From DASPLX01 sp035627375 (GTDB taxonomy: Bacteria > Pseudomonadota > Gammaproteobacteria > Burkholderiales > Burkholderiaceae_D): a stretch of DNA of 33,580 nucleotides. Shown here one piece after another: positions 24,913-33,368 of the stretch. The stretch lies in NCBI GenBank assembly GCA_035627375.1, contig DASPLX010000012.1:1-33580 (forward strand). Reading direction: 5' to 3'. The position numbers and the translations under genes were made by a program. The notes under the pieces are model-generated. The model did not search any database. It was not told the DNA's origin and saw nothing but the letters and a program-made list of their open reading frames with translations. Every line of letters starts with the position of its first letter. Positions within the stretch are counted from its first letter, which is position 1.

Positions 24913-26367
24913 ATGTTCGACAACATTTCTTCCCTGTTCAGGAGCATCGCGCCGGCGGTCGATTTCTGCTCGCTGCGCGTGGTCGACGAAACCTCCGAAC
25001 AGATCACCGTGCGGCAGAACGTGCTGCAGCCGCTGACGACGACCGTCGATCGCGGCGCCATGGTCACGGTCATCCATCGCGGCGGCTACGGCTATGCCGC
25101 CACCAGCGATTTCTCCGCCGCCGGCTTGAAGGAGGCGATCCACCGCGCCCAGGCATGGGCCGAGGCGAGCGCCGGCCGCTCCGTGGTCGATTACTCGAAG
25201 ATCGCCCTGCCGCGCCCGAGCGGCCGCTATGCCAGCCCGGCGGCCGCCAGGCCCGATCTGCCGCGCAAGGACTTGATCGCATTGCTGATGCGCGAAGCGC
25301 AGGATTGCAAGCTCGACGACCGCATCGTCGACTGGTATGCCTCGCTCTGGACCACGTCCTCGACCCAGCTCTACGTCACCGCCGACGGCGGCGAAGTGCG
25401 CCAGGATTTTCATTTTGTCATCCCTAATCTCGCGGTGACCGCGAACCAGGGCGCCGACACCCAGACGCGCAGCCTCGGCGGCCAGTACAACGGCTATTGC
25501 CGCCAGGGCGGACTCGAGATCCTCGACCATGCCGGCTTCCACGGCTCCGGCAAGCGGGTTGCCGAACAGGCGCTCGAATTGCTGGCCGCGCCGAATTGCC
25601 CGAGCGGCACCATGGACGTGCTGCTGATGCCGGAACAGATGATGCTGCAGATCCACGAATCGATCGGCCATCCGCTCGAACTCGACCGCATCCTCGGCGA
25701 CGAGCGCAATTTCGCCGGCACCAGCTTCGTCACGCTCGACATGTTCGGCAGCTACCGCTACGGCTCGGAACTGCTGAACGTGACCTACGATCCGACCCGC
25801 CCCGAGCAATTCGCCAGCTACCGCTGGGACGACGACGGCCAGGCCGGCGAGAAGGCCTACATCATCAGGAACGGCATGCTCGAACGCCCGCTCGGCGGCG
25901 CGATCTCGCAAGCGCGCGCCGGCATGGATGGCGTCGCGCTCGGTGGCGTGGCGAATTCGCGCGCCTGCACCTGGAGCCGCCCGCCGATCGACCGCATGGC
26001 CAATCTCAACATCGAGCCCGGCAGCTCCACGCTGGCCGACATGATCAAGTCGGTCGAGCGCGGCGTGCTGATGGATACCAACGTCTCGTGGTCGATCGAC
26101 GACTCGCGCAACAAGTTCCAGTTCGGCTGCGAATGGGGCCGCCTGATCGAGAACGGCGAGTTGAAAGGCGTCGTCAAGAACCCGAACTATCGCGGCATTT
26201 CAGCCTCGTTCTGGCGCTCGCTGAAGGCGGTCGGCGACGCATCGACCTTCAACGTCATGGGCACGCCGTTCTGCGGCAAGGGCGAGCCGTCGCAAGTGAT
26301 CCGCGTCGGCCACGCCTCGCCGGCCTGCCTGTTCGAAAACGTCGAGGTCTTCGGAGGAGAAGCGTAA
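24913..26367 (+). CDS. TldD/PmbA-family metalloprotease, catalytic (TldD-type) subunit
   Basis: 484 residues. TldD pairs with TldE (PmbA) to form a cytoplasmic zinc protease that cuts unfolded or modified peptides; in E. coli it matures microcin B17 and degrades CcdA. The start at 24913 follows GAGGT. The zinc-binding motif HESIGH is at residues 248-253 (HExxxH, the TldD form), preceded by LMPEQMMLQI. The third ligand, a cysteine, is at residue 454 in TPFCGKGEPSQVIRVGHASP, a hallmark of active TldD. No signal peptide is present. It overlaps the partner gene by one base (TAATG). This is probably an accessory paralogue rather than the housekeeping TldD, given its place behind a peptide importer; an inference. 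It probably degrades what the importer brings in. Confidence 0.92.
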   Translation: MFDNISSLFRSIAPAVDFCSLRVVDETSEQITVRQNVLQPLTTTVDRGAMVTVIHRGGYGYAATSDFSAAGLKEAIHRAQAWAEASAGRSVVDYSKIALPRPSGRYASPAAARPDLPRKDLIALLMREAQDCKLDDRIVDWYASLWTTSSTQLYVTADGGEVRQDFHFVIPNLAVTANQGADTQTRSLGGQYNGYCRQGGLEILDHAGFHGSGKRVAEQALELLAAPNCPSGTMDVLLMPEQMMLQIHESIGHPLELDRILGDERNFAGTSFVTLDMFGSYRYGSELLNVTYDPTRPEQFASYRWDDDGQAGEKAYIIRNGMLERPLGGAISQARAGMDGVALGGVANSRACTWSRPPIDRMANLNIEPGSSTLADMIKSVERGVLMDTNVSWSIDDSRNKFQFGCEWGRLIENGELKGVVKNPNYRGISASFWRSLKAVGDASTFNVMGTPFCGKGEPSQVIRVGHASPACLFENVEVFGGEA

Positions 26368-27689
26368 TGCAACAGTATTTTTCCGAACTGGCCGCCTTCA
26401 TCGGCACCTGCCTGAAGAGCGGCGAGCAATACAAGTGCTGGCTGGCCGCGGAAGCGACCGATTTCGTGCGCTTCAACAAGAGCGCGATCCGCCAGCCCGG
26501 CCACGTGCGCAGGATCGACCTGACGCTCGATCTGATCGACGGCATGCGCCATGCCGGCAGCAAGCTGACCCTGTCGGGCGACCTGGCCGCCGACCGCGAC
26601 CAGGTGGCGCGCAGCGTCGCACAGCTGCGCGGCCAATTGCCCGATCTGCCGGAAGATCCGCACCTGCTGATCGCGACGGAAGTCCATTCGACCGAGCGCA
26701 TCGTGCCGTCGCGCCTGCCGGCGGCCGGCGCCATCGTCGACGAGGTGCTGGCGGCGGCGCGCGGCTACGACATGGTCGGCATCCTGGCCACCGGCCCGGT
26801 CTATCGCGGCTTCGCCAATTCCTTCGGCCAGCGCAACTGGCACGAGGTGGCAAGCTTCAATCTCGACTTCAGCCTGTACCTGGCGCGCGACAAGGCCGTG
26901 AAAACCGCCTACGCGGGTTTCGAATGGAGCAGCGATCAATTCCGCGCGAAGTTCGACGATGCCGCGGCGCAGCTCGAATTGCTCAAGCGCGAGTCGGTCT
27001 CGCTCAAGCCGGGCGCCTATCGCGCCTTCCTGACGCCGACCGCGCTGAACGAACTCGTCGGCATGCTGAACTGGGACGGCTTCTCGGAGAAATCCTTCCG
27101 CACCAAGCATAGCTCGCTGCGCAGGATGCGCGACGAAGGCACGCAATTCAGCAGCCTGATCCACCTGACCGAAAACACGGCAGACGGCCTCGCGCCCGGC
27201 TTCCAGGGCGACGGCTTCATCAAGCCGGAACGGGTCGAGCTGGTGAAAGGCGGCGCGCTCGCCGGCAGCATGGTCTCGCCGCGCAGCGCCAAGGAATACG
27301 GCATCGCCGCCAACGGCGCCGATACCGGAGAGGAATTCGCCTCGATCGACCTGGCCGCAGGCGGCCTGCCGCGAGAGCGTGCGCTCACCGAACTCGGCAC
27401 CGGGGTCTATATCAGCAACCTGTGGTACACCAACTTTTCCGACCGCGCCAATTGCCGCCTCACCGGCATGACGCGCTTCGCCTCGTTCTGGGTGGAGGGC
27501 GGCGAAATCAAGGCGCCGCTCAACGTCATGCGTTTCGACGATTCGCTGTTCCGCCTGCTTGGCGGCAATCTCATCGATCTCACGCTGGAACGCGAATTGC
27601 TGATCGACGGCGAAACCTACGACGGCCGCGGCACCGGCAGCGCCTTGCTGCCGGGCGCCTTGATCAAGGACTTCAATTTCGTGCTGTAA
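26367..27689 (+). CDS. TldE/PmbA-type partner subunit
   Basis: 440 residues, with no HExxxH motif, as expected for the non-catalytic TldE/PmbA subunit that forms the chamber with TldD. The start is the ATG at 26367, overlapping the stop of the upstream gene, with GGAGGAGAA just before it; the frame stays open much further upstream, but that part lies inside the TldD-type gene and is not real. The C-terminal half has family-like blocks: TGVYISNLWYTNFSDRANCR, FASFWVEGGEIKAPLNVMRF and DDSLFRLLGG. One-base overlap implies translational coupling and equal amounts of both subunits. An imperfect hairpin (27690-27715) follows the stop. Confidence 0.9.
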   Translation: MQQYFSELAAFIGTCLKSGEQYKCWLAAEATDFVRFNKSAIRQPGHVRRIDLTLDLIDGMRHAGSKLTLSGDLAADRDQVARSVAQLRGQLPDLPEDPHLLIATEVHSTERIVPSRLPAAGAIVDEVLAAARGYDMVGILATGPVYRGFANSFGQRNWHEVASFNLDFSLYLARDKAVKTAYAGFEWSSDQFRAKFDDAAAQLELLKRESVSLKPGAYRAFLTPTALNELVGMLNWDGFSEKSFRTKHSSLRRMRDEGTQFSSLIHLTENTADGLAPGFQGDGFIKPERVELVKGGALAGSMVSPRSAKEYGIAANGADTGEEFASIDLAAGGLPRERALTELGTGVYISNLWYTNFSDRANCRLTGMTRFASFWVEGGEIKAPLNVMRFDDSLFRLLGGNLIDLTLERELLIDGETYDGRGTGSALLPGALIKDFNFVL

Positions 27690-27715
27690 GGAAGGGGAGG
27701 CCGCGCCTCCCTTCC
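27690..27715 (+). terminator. GC-rich hairpin after the TldE-type gene (possible terminator)
   Basis: GGAAGGGGAGGC (27690-27701) pairs with GCCTCCCTTCC (27705-27715) with one bulge, starting right after the stop codon. There is no T-run, so it may be a weak or Rho-assisted end rather than an intrinsic terminator. Confidence 0.45.
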
Positions 27716-27778
27716 GCGCCGCTTGACCCGGAAAATCCACAGATCACCCTGCCGAATTCGCAGTTCATCGCATTTCCT

Positions 27779-27807
27779 TTGCAGGTGGACGGGCGTTTGC
27801 CTACAGT
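27779..27807 (+). promoter_or_regulatory. Candidate promoter of the small exported protein
   Basis: TTGCAG (27779-27784), a 17-bp spacer and TACAGT (27802-27807), 35 bp upstream of the start codon at 27843. Spacing is ideal, but the -35 match is partial (3 of 6). Confidence 0.35.
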
Positions 27808-27842
27808 GGCATCACTCCCAGCCACCTCCGAAAGGAAACGCC

Positions 27843-28088
27843 ATGATCACCACCCGCAAAATCGCCGCCGTCGCCCTGCTCGGCCTGTCCTTCGTCGCCG
27901 CCGCCGCCGCCATGCACGGCACGGCGCCCGCCAACGACACGAAAGTCTTCGTCACCGCCGAACAGCAACCGTCCGGCGAAACGATGACCGTCGTCACCGT
28001 GGTCGGCAAACGCCTGAATGCCAAGGAAAAACTGGTTTCCGCATTCCAGGACGCGCGCGATGCCACCGTGGCGGCCAAGCATGGTTGA
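27843..28088 (+). CDS. Small exported protein of unknown function
   Basis: 81 residues. The start at 27843 was chosen because GAAAGGAAA lies just upstream and the protein opens with a signal peptide or single membrane anchor (MITTRKIAAVALLGLSFVAA). The mature part has a threonine/valine-rich strand-like segment (ETMTVVTVVGKRLNAKEK) and a charged C-terminal helix (KLVSAFQDARDATVAAKHG). I do not recognise the family. It stands alone between the protease pair and the efflux genes and is followed by a long hairpin, so it is probably a separate transcript. The reading frame is supported by its ribosome binding site, signal peptide and codon use. Confidence 0.72.
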   Translation: MITTRKIAAVALLGLSFVAAAAAMHGTAPANDTKVFVTAEQQPSGETMTVVTVVGKRLNAKEKLVSAFQDARDATVAAKHG

Positions 28089-28106
28089 ACTGTTCCCGCC
28101 CTCCCG

Positions 28107-28165
28107 CGATCGACGCCATGGCAGTGCCTCCCGACAGCCCGGGGGCAGCGCCATGGCGTCGGTCG
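28107..28165 (+). terminator. Long inverted repeat after the small exported protein gene
   Basis: CGATCGACGCCATGGC (28107-28122) pairs with GCCATGGCGTCGGTCG (28150-28165) through 16 bp with one G-U pair. The 27-nt loop is GC-rich. Only a short T-stretch (GATTT) follows. It may end the small gene's transcript or act as an RNA structure ahead of the efflux operon. Confidence 0.5.
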
Positions 28166-28219
28166 GATTTGCGATTGCCAGCTAAAAAAACCGAGAGAAC
28201 AACCAAGGAATAAAACAAC

Positions 28220-29431
28220 ATGAACAAGCTATCGACTTCCACTTCGGGCCGGCGCATGCGCTGGCGTTTGCCGCTGATCGCGGCGCTGATCGCCGGCCTC
28301 GGCGGCGGCGGCTGGATGTTCATGCACGCCAAGGACTCGAATGCCGTCGAGAAAAAGGATGCCAAGGCCGAGAAGAAACAAGAGATCTTCGAATTGACGC
28401 GCGCCGACTTCGCCACCGTCGAGGCGCGCGAACTGCGGGTAGCCCTGCCGGTATCGGGAACGCTCACGCCGCTCAACCAGGCGACCGTCAAATCGAAGGT
28501 TGCCGCCGAAGTGCGCGAAACGCTGGTGCAGGAAGGCATGCCGGTCGCGCGCGGCCAGGCCGTGGTGCGGCTCGATACCGCCGATCTGGCGGCGCGCGTC
28601 GCGACCCAGCAGGCGGCGCTCGAAGAAGCGAAAGCGCGGCTATCGCTGGCGCAAAAGACCCAGGAATCGAACCACGCCCTGCTCAAGCAGAAGTACATCT
28701 CGCAAAACGCATTCGATACCGCCGCCAGCCAGGTCGAGCTGGCGCAAGCCGCCGTCAAATCGGCCGCGGCGCAACTCGACATCGCGCGCCGCGCCCTCGA
28801 AGACGCCACGGTGCGCGCGCCGTTCGACGGCATCGTCAGCAAGCGCCTGGTGCAAACCGGAGAAAAGGTGGCGCCCGACATGCCGCTGTTCGCCCTGGTC
28901 GATCTGAAGCAGCTGATCTTCGAAGCGCAGGTGCCGGCAAGCGAGATTCCGCGCGTCAAGCCCGGCCAGGCGGTCGCCTTCCACGTCGACGGTTACGCCG
29001 GCCGCACCTTCAATGGCAAGGTCGCCCGCATCAACCCGGCGGCCGAAGCCGGATCGCGCAGCATGACCGTCTATATCGAAGTCGCCAACAAGGACGGCGC
29101 GCTGAAAGGCGGCATGTTCGCCAAGGGCGGCATCACGCTCGAAAAATCCGAAGTCATGCCGCTGGTGCCCGTCACCGCCTTGCGCCAGGACGGCAATGCC
29201 GGCGGCGCGCCCACCGTCTACAAGATCGACAACGGCAAGGTCGTCGCCCAGCCGGTCAAGCTCGGCCTGCGCAACGAAGACGAAGGCATGGCCGAAGTCA
29301 CCTCCGGCCTGGCCGCCGGCAATCAAGTCATCATCGTCAAGCTCGACGGCGTCAAGCCCGGCAGCAGCGTCAAGCTGCCCGAAAGCGACGCCGTCAAGCA
29401 GGCGGCGTCGGCGGCCGGCCGCAAGGGGTAA
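28220..29431 (+). CDS. RND efflux periplasmic adaptor subunit (membrane fusion protein)
   Basis: 403 residues, AcrA/MexA-like adaptor linking an RND pump to an outer-membrane channel. The start at 28220 follows AAGGA (28205-28209). A single N-terminal helix (about residues 14-34) anchors it; there is no lipobox cysteine. A lysine/glutamate-rich linker follows, then the first lipoyl half (VKSKVAAEVRETLVQEGMPV), an alpha-helical hairpin (about 120-190), the second lipoyl half (DATVRAPFDGIVSKRLVQTG) and a beta-barrel domain. The stop is 3 nt before the pump gene, so they form an operon. The substrate cannot be deduced. Confidence 0.94.
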   Translation: MNKLSTSTSGRRMRWRLPLIAALIAGLGGGGWMFMHAKDSNAVEKKDAKAEKKQEIFELTRADFATVEARELRVALPVSGTLTPLNQATVKSKVAAEVRETLVQEGMPVARGQAVVRLDTADLAARVATQQAALEEAKARLSLAQKTQESNHALLKQKYISQNAFDTAASQVELAQAAVKSAAAQLDIARRALEDATVRAPFDGIVSKRLVQTGEKVAPDMPLFALVDLKQLIFEAQVPASEIPRVKPGQAVAFHVDGYAGRTFNGKVARINPAAEAGSRSMTVYIEVANKDGALKGGMFAKGGITLEKSEVMPLVPVTALRQDGNAGGAPTVYKIDNGKVVAQPVKLGLRNEDEGMAEVTSGLAAGNQVIIVKLDGVKPGSSVKLPESDAVKQAASAAGRKG

Positions 29432-29434
29432 GCC

Positions 29435-32400
29435 ATGTGGATCACCAAAACCAGCATCAATAATCCCGTCTTCGCCACCATGGTGATGGTGGCGATCATG
29501 GTATTGGGGCTGTTCTCGTACCGCGGCCTCGGCGTCGAGCAGATGCCGGACGTCCAGCCGCCCGGCCTGTGGATCGAGGTCGCCTATCCGGGCGCCTCGC
29601 CGGAGGCGGTCGAGAACGACATCACCAAGCCGATCGAGGAAGCCGTCAACACCATCAGCGGCGTCAAGACCATCCGCTCCAATTCGTGGGAAGGGCGCAG
29701 CGGCATCGCCGTCGAGTTCAACCTCTCCATCAACATGGACAAGGCGGTGCAGGAAGTGCGCGACAAGATCGGCCGCGTCCGTCCCGGCTTCCCGAAGGAA
29801 GCCAAGGAACCGCTGGTGGTGCGCTGGAACACCGACAACGCCCGCCCGATCGCCGCCATCGGCGTGATCTCCGACAGCTACAGCCTGCGCGAACTGTCGA
29901 CCATGACCGAGCAAGTGATCGTCAAGCGCCTGCAAGGCGTGCAAGGCGTCGGCACCGTCAATGTCGGCGGCGCGGTCAGCCGCCAGATCCAGATCAACAT
30001 CAAGCCCGAACGGCTGACGGCGCACCATGTCGGCGTCGACGAAGTGATGCGCGCGATCCAGCTGACCAACCAGGACATGCCGGCCGGCAGCATCAGCGCC
30101 GACGCCACGGAAAAGCTGGTGCGCATCGAAGGCAAGCTCAAGCAGCCGCGCGACTTCGCCAAGATCATCGTCGCGCGCCGCGCCGACGTCCCGGTTTATC
30201 TCGACCAGGTCGCCGACATCGTCGACAGCGAACGCGAAGAGACCTCGATCTCGCGCATCAACGGCAAGCGCGCCATCAACCTCTCGATCGTCAAGATCCA
30301 GGACGCCAACATCGTCCAGGTCGGCAAGGGCATCCGGGAAGCGGTGGAAGACTTGCGCAAGCGCCTGCCGAAGGAAGTGGAGCTCAAGCCGCTGTACGAC
30401 AACTCGGAATGGGTCGAGAGATCGCTGTCCGGCGTGAAGAAGACCATCACCGAGGGCGCCTTGCTGACGGTCCTGATCGTGTTCCTGTTCCTGCACTCCT
30501 GGCGCAGCACGATCATCACCGGCCTGACCCTGCCGATCTCGGTGATCGCCACCTTCATCGCCCTCAAAGCCTTCGGCTTCACGCTCAACTTCCTGACGCT
30601 GATGGCGCTGTCGCTCTGCATCGGCCTCCTGATCGACGACGCGATCGTGGTGCGCGAGAACATCGTGCGCCATCTCGGCATGGGCAAGGATCATCACCGG
30701 GCGGCGCGCGAAGGCACCGAAGAGATCGGCCTGGCCGTCATGGCGACCACCTTCGCCATCGTCGCGGTGTTCGTGCCGATCGCCTTCATGCAAGGCATCA
30801 TCGGCCGCTTCTTCTTCCAGTTCGGCGTGACGGTGACCGTCGCGGTGCTGGTATCGCTGTTCGTCAGCTTCACGCTCGACCCGATGCTGTCCTCGGTCTG
30901 GCACGACCCGGCGGAGAACCGCTTCCAGCGCTTCCCCTGGCTGGCGCGCCTGATGGACCGCATCGAGCACGGCATCGAGCGCGTGCACGTCATCTACGGC
31001 CGCGCCCTCGAACGCGCGCTGGCGTGGCGCAAGACGACGCTGGCGGTCGCCTTCGCCTTGTTCATCGGCAGCTTCTTCCTCGTGCCTTTCGTCGGCACCG
31101 AATTCATCCCGGAAGCCGATGAAGGCTATATCGCGCTGCAATTCAAGACGCCGGTCGGCTCCAGCCTCGCCTACACCGACGCCAAGATCCGCCAGGTCGA
31201 GGAAGCGCTGAAAGCCTTCCCCGAGATCGAAGCGGTGGACACGACGGTCGGCACCAACGGCGCGCGCAACGAAGCCGAAGTGAACCTCAAGCTCACCGAC
31301 GTGAGAAAAACGCACCGCATGCCGCAGAAGGAACTCGAGAAAAAGATCCGCGACCGCCTGAAATCGATCGCCGGCCTCGAACTCTCGGTCGGCTGGGGCA
31401 AGCCGATCTTCATCTCCATCCTCGGCCCGGACGTCGACAAGCTCAAGGCCGTGGTCGACCAGGTGATGGCGAAGGTGGGCGCGGTGAAGGGCGTGACCGA
31501 TCTCGAGAACAGCATGACCGGCGCCAACCCGGCCGTGACGGTGAAGGTCAACAACGAACTCGCGAGCGACCTCGGCGTTTCCTTGCAGCAGATCGGCACC
31601 GCCTTGCGCCCCTTCGTCGCCGGCGACACGGTCACGCACTGGCTGGCGGCCGACGGCCAGAACTACGACGTCAACGTGCAGCTGCCGAAATCGGGGCGCC
31701 AGAAGATCGCCGACCTCGCCGATCTCTCCGTCGCCAGCAACCGCGTGGATGCCGCCGGCCGGCCGATCATGGTGCCCCTGCGCCAGGTGGTGGAATTCAT
31801 TCCCTCCACCAGCCCGCAGGTGATCAAGCGCCAGGACCTGCAGCGCCGCGTCAGCATCTATGCCAACGTCGAAGGCCGTCCCGCCGGCGACGTCGGCAGC
31901 GAAGTGCAGAAGCTGATCAAGACGATCGAACTGCCGCCCGGCTACCGCTTCGACGTCGGCGGCCAGACCAAGGAGATGCAGGAATCGTTCACGGCCGCCG
32001 TCATGGCGCTCGGCATCGCGGTGATCTTCATCTACCTGGTGCTGGCGTCGCAATTCGGCAGCTTCCTGCAGCCGATCGCGATCATGGCCTCGCTGCCGTT
32101 CTCGCTGATCGGCGTGTTCCTCGCGCTGCTGATCACCGGCAGCACGCTGAACCTGTTCTCGATCATCGGCTTCATCATGCTGATGGGCCTCGTGACCAAG
32201 AACGCGATCCTGCTGGTGGACTTCGCCAACCAGGCGCAGAAGCGCGGCGTGCCGCAATTCCAGGCGCTGCTGGAAGCGGGGCAGGTGCGCCTGCGGCCGA
32301 TCCTGATGACGACGCTGGCGATGATCTTCGGCATGCTGCCGATGGCGATCGGCCTCGGCGACGGCGGCGAGCAGCAGGCTCCGATGGGGCGCGCCGTGAT

Positions 32401-32554
32401 CGGCGGCATCATCACCTCGACGCTGTTGACGCTGGTGGTGGTGCCGGTGGCCTACACCTATCTCGACAACCTCGGCAAGCGCGCGGTGCGCTTCTTCCGG
32501 GGCGGCAAGCCGGCCGCCGCGGAGCCGGCGTTGCCGGCGGCGGTGGAATCCTGA
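29435..32554 (+). CDS. RND efflux pump, inner-membrane subunit (HAE-1 type)
   Basis: 1039 residues, a full-length RND transporter. The start at 29435 follows AAGGGG. It begins with the usual ITKTSINNPVFATMV helix and has two large periplasmic loops. Proton-relay residues are visible: D401 and D402 in the fourth helix (GLLIDDAIVVREN) and K922 in the tenth (GLVTKNAILLVDFAN). These fit the drug/organic-compound (HAE-1) branch rather than the metal (HME) branch. No outer-membrane factor gene follows, so it probably uses a TolC-like channel encoded elsewhere. A strong terminator is 26 nt past the stop. Confidence 0.95.
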   Translation: MWITKTSINNPVFATMVMVAIMVLGLFSYRGLGVEQMPDVQPPGLWIEVAYPGASPEAVENDITKPIEEAVNTISGVKTIRSNSWEGRSGIAVEFNLSINMDKAVQEVRDKIGRVRPGFPKEAKEPLVVRWNTDNARPIAAIGVISDSYSLRELSTMTEQVIVKRLQGVQGVGTVNVGGAVSRQIQINIKPERLTAHHVGVDEVMRAIQLTNQDMPAGSISADATEKLVRIEGKLKQPRDFAKIIVARRADVPVYLDQVADIVDSEREETSISRINGKRAINLSIVKIQDANIVQVGKGIREAVEDLRKRLPKEVELKPLYDNSEWVERSLSGVKKTITEGALLTVLIVFLFLHSWRSTIITGLTLPISVIATFIALKAFGFTLNFLTLMALSLCIGLLIDDAIVVRENIVRHLGMGKDHHRAAREGTEEIGLAVMATTFAIVAVFVPIAFMQGIIGRFFFQFGVTVTVAVLVSLFVSFTLDPMLSSVWHDPAENRFQRFPWLARLMDRIEHGIERVHVIYGRALERALAWRKTTLAVAFALFIGSFFLVPFVGTEFIPEADEGYIALQFKTPVGSSLAYTDAKIRQVEEALKAFPEIEAVDTTVGTNGARNEAEVNLKLTDVRKTHRMPQKELEKKIRDRLKSIAGLELSVGWGKPIFISILGPDVDKLKAVVDQVMAKVGAVKGVTDLENSMTGANPAVTVKVNNELASDLGVSLQQIGTALRPFVAGDTVTHWLAADGQNYDVNVQLPKSGRQKIADLADLSVASNRVDAAGRPIMVPLRQVVEFIPSTSPQVIKRQDLQRRVSIYANVEGRPAGDVGSEVQKLIKTIELPPGYRFDVGGQTKEMQESFTAAVMALGIAVIFIYLVLASQFGSFLQPIAIMASLPFSLIGVFLALLITGSTLNLFSIIGFIMLMGLVTKNAILLVDFANQAQKRGVPQFQALLEAGQVRLRPILMTTLAMIFGMLPMAIGLGDGGEQQAPMGRAVIGGIITSTLLTLVVVPVAYTYLDNLGKRAVRFFRGGKPAAAEPALPAAVES

Positions 32555-32566
32555 CCGGTTCCGATG

Positions 32567-32608
32567 CCGCGATGAACAAGGGCCGCGCAGAAATGCGCGG
32601 CCTTTTTC
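32567..32608 (+). terminator. Intrinsic terminator of the efflux operon (left copy of a duplicated sequence)
   Basis: GGCCGCGCA (32581-32589) pairs perfectly with TGCGCGGCC (32594-32602), loop GAAA, then TTTTT. The stem can extend with AACAAG/CTTGTT outside. The sequence from CCGCGATGAACAAG through the T-run recurs at 33369-33410. Confidence 0.93.
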
Positions 32609-32674
32609 TTGTTAACTAACCAATCACCAGTCGGCCGCCCAGCCGCGATCCATTTGACCGTCAGTGCGTGATGC

Positions 32675-32710
32675 TTGACCGATTGAATTTTAATCACTAC
32701 GATTAAAATT
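32675..32710 (+). promoter_or_regulatory. Promoter and operator of the toxin-antitoxin operon
   Basis: TTGACC (32675-32680), a 17-bp spacer and TACGAT (32698-32703) form a good sigma-70 promoter. It overlaps a perfect inverted repeat AATTTTAATC-ACTAC-GATTAAAATT (32686-32710). This is the expected layout for repression by the ribbon-helix-helix antitoxin, alone or with the toxin. Confidence 0.75.
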
Positions 32711-32739
32711 GACCATTGCCGCCGCAAAGGAGAACTGAT

Positions 32740-33009
32740 ATGTCCAAAGCTGAAACCCGCGTCCTGACTGCCCATGTGCCCGTATCGTTGGCAGAAAAGA
32801 TAGACCAACTGGCCGATCGCCTTGAGCGCTCGCGGGGTTGGATCATGAAGCAGGCACTTGCGTCTTGGATTGCGCAAGAAGAAGAGCGCGACCGCTTGAC
32901 TCGGGAGGCGCTGGCCGACGTGGATGCAGGCCGGGTTGTGGGCCATCAAGCCGTACTGGCATGGGCCGATAGTCTGAACACCGATGAACCCTTGCCGGTA
33001 CCGCGCTGA
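32740..33009 (+). CDS. Ribbon-helix-helix antitoxin (ParD/CopG-like)
   Basis: 89 residues. The ATG at 32740 follows a strong AAAGGAG (32726-32732); an in-frame ATG at 32716 lies upstream of that site and is unlikely. The N-terminal half has the ribbon-helix-helix pattern: a strand (RVLTAHVPVS), then LAEKIDQLADRLERS and RGWIMKQALASWI helices, which bind DNA as a dimer. The C-terminal part (HQAVLAWADSLNTDEPLPVP) matches the toxin-wrapping tail of ParD-type antitoxins. The stop overlaps the toxin start by one base (TGATG). Confidence 0.9.
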   Translation: MSKAETRVLTAHVPVSLAEKIDQLADRLERSRGWIMKQALASWIAQEEERDRLTREALADVDAGRVVGHQAVLAWADSLNTDEPLPVPR

Positions 33010-33284
33010 TGGATCTGAGATGGACCGGAAAGTCGCTCTCCGACTTGGCGCGGCTCTACGAGTTTCTAGTCCCGGTGAACAAGAGTGCCGCCGCGCGCGT
33101 CATACAGGCGCTTGCTCAAGCCCCCGCCATACTGCTCACCAATCCGCGCATTGGCGAGCAGTTGTTCCAGTTCGAACCGCGTGAGGTGCGCAGGATTCTT
33201 ATCAGACAGTACGAGATACGTTACGAGATCCAGGGCGAAGTCATCTACGTCTTGCGACTGTGGCATAGCCGCGAAGATCGCTGA
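33009..33284 (+). CDS. RelE/ParE-family toxin
   Basis: 91 residues. It starts at the ATG overlapping the antitoxin stop, so translation is coupled. It has the RelE/ParE superfamily layout: two N-terminal helices (LSDLARLYEFLVPVNKSAAA and RVIQALAQAPAIL), then NPRIGEQL and the strand core RRILIRQYEIRYEIQGEVIYVLRLWHSRED. The sequence fits ParE (DNA gyrase poison) better than ribosome-dependent RelE. This is inferred from the ParD-like partner. Length is normal and no damage is seen. Confidence 0.9.
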   Translation: MDLRWTGKSLSDLARLYEFLVPVNKSAAARVIQALAQAPAILLTNPRIGEQLFQFEPREVRRILIRQYEIRYEIQGEVIYVLRLWHSREDR

Positions 33285-33368
33285 ATCGCTTCTTACTACA
33301 TGCAGTCGTCACTTGGGTAACCGCGAAATGAACAAGGATTGAAGGCGGAACGCATCGGCGCTGTGACA

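Noticed and set aside
25497..26366. Extended upstream start for the TldE-type protein (frame open from 25497)
   Set aside because: The extra 290 codons are an Arg-rich out-of-frame reading of the TldD-type gene. The ATG at 26367 with GGAGGAGAA upstream gives a normal TldE-sized protein.
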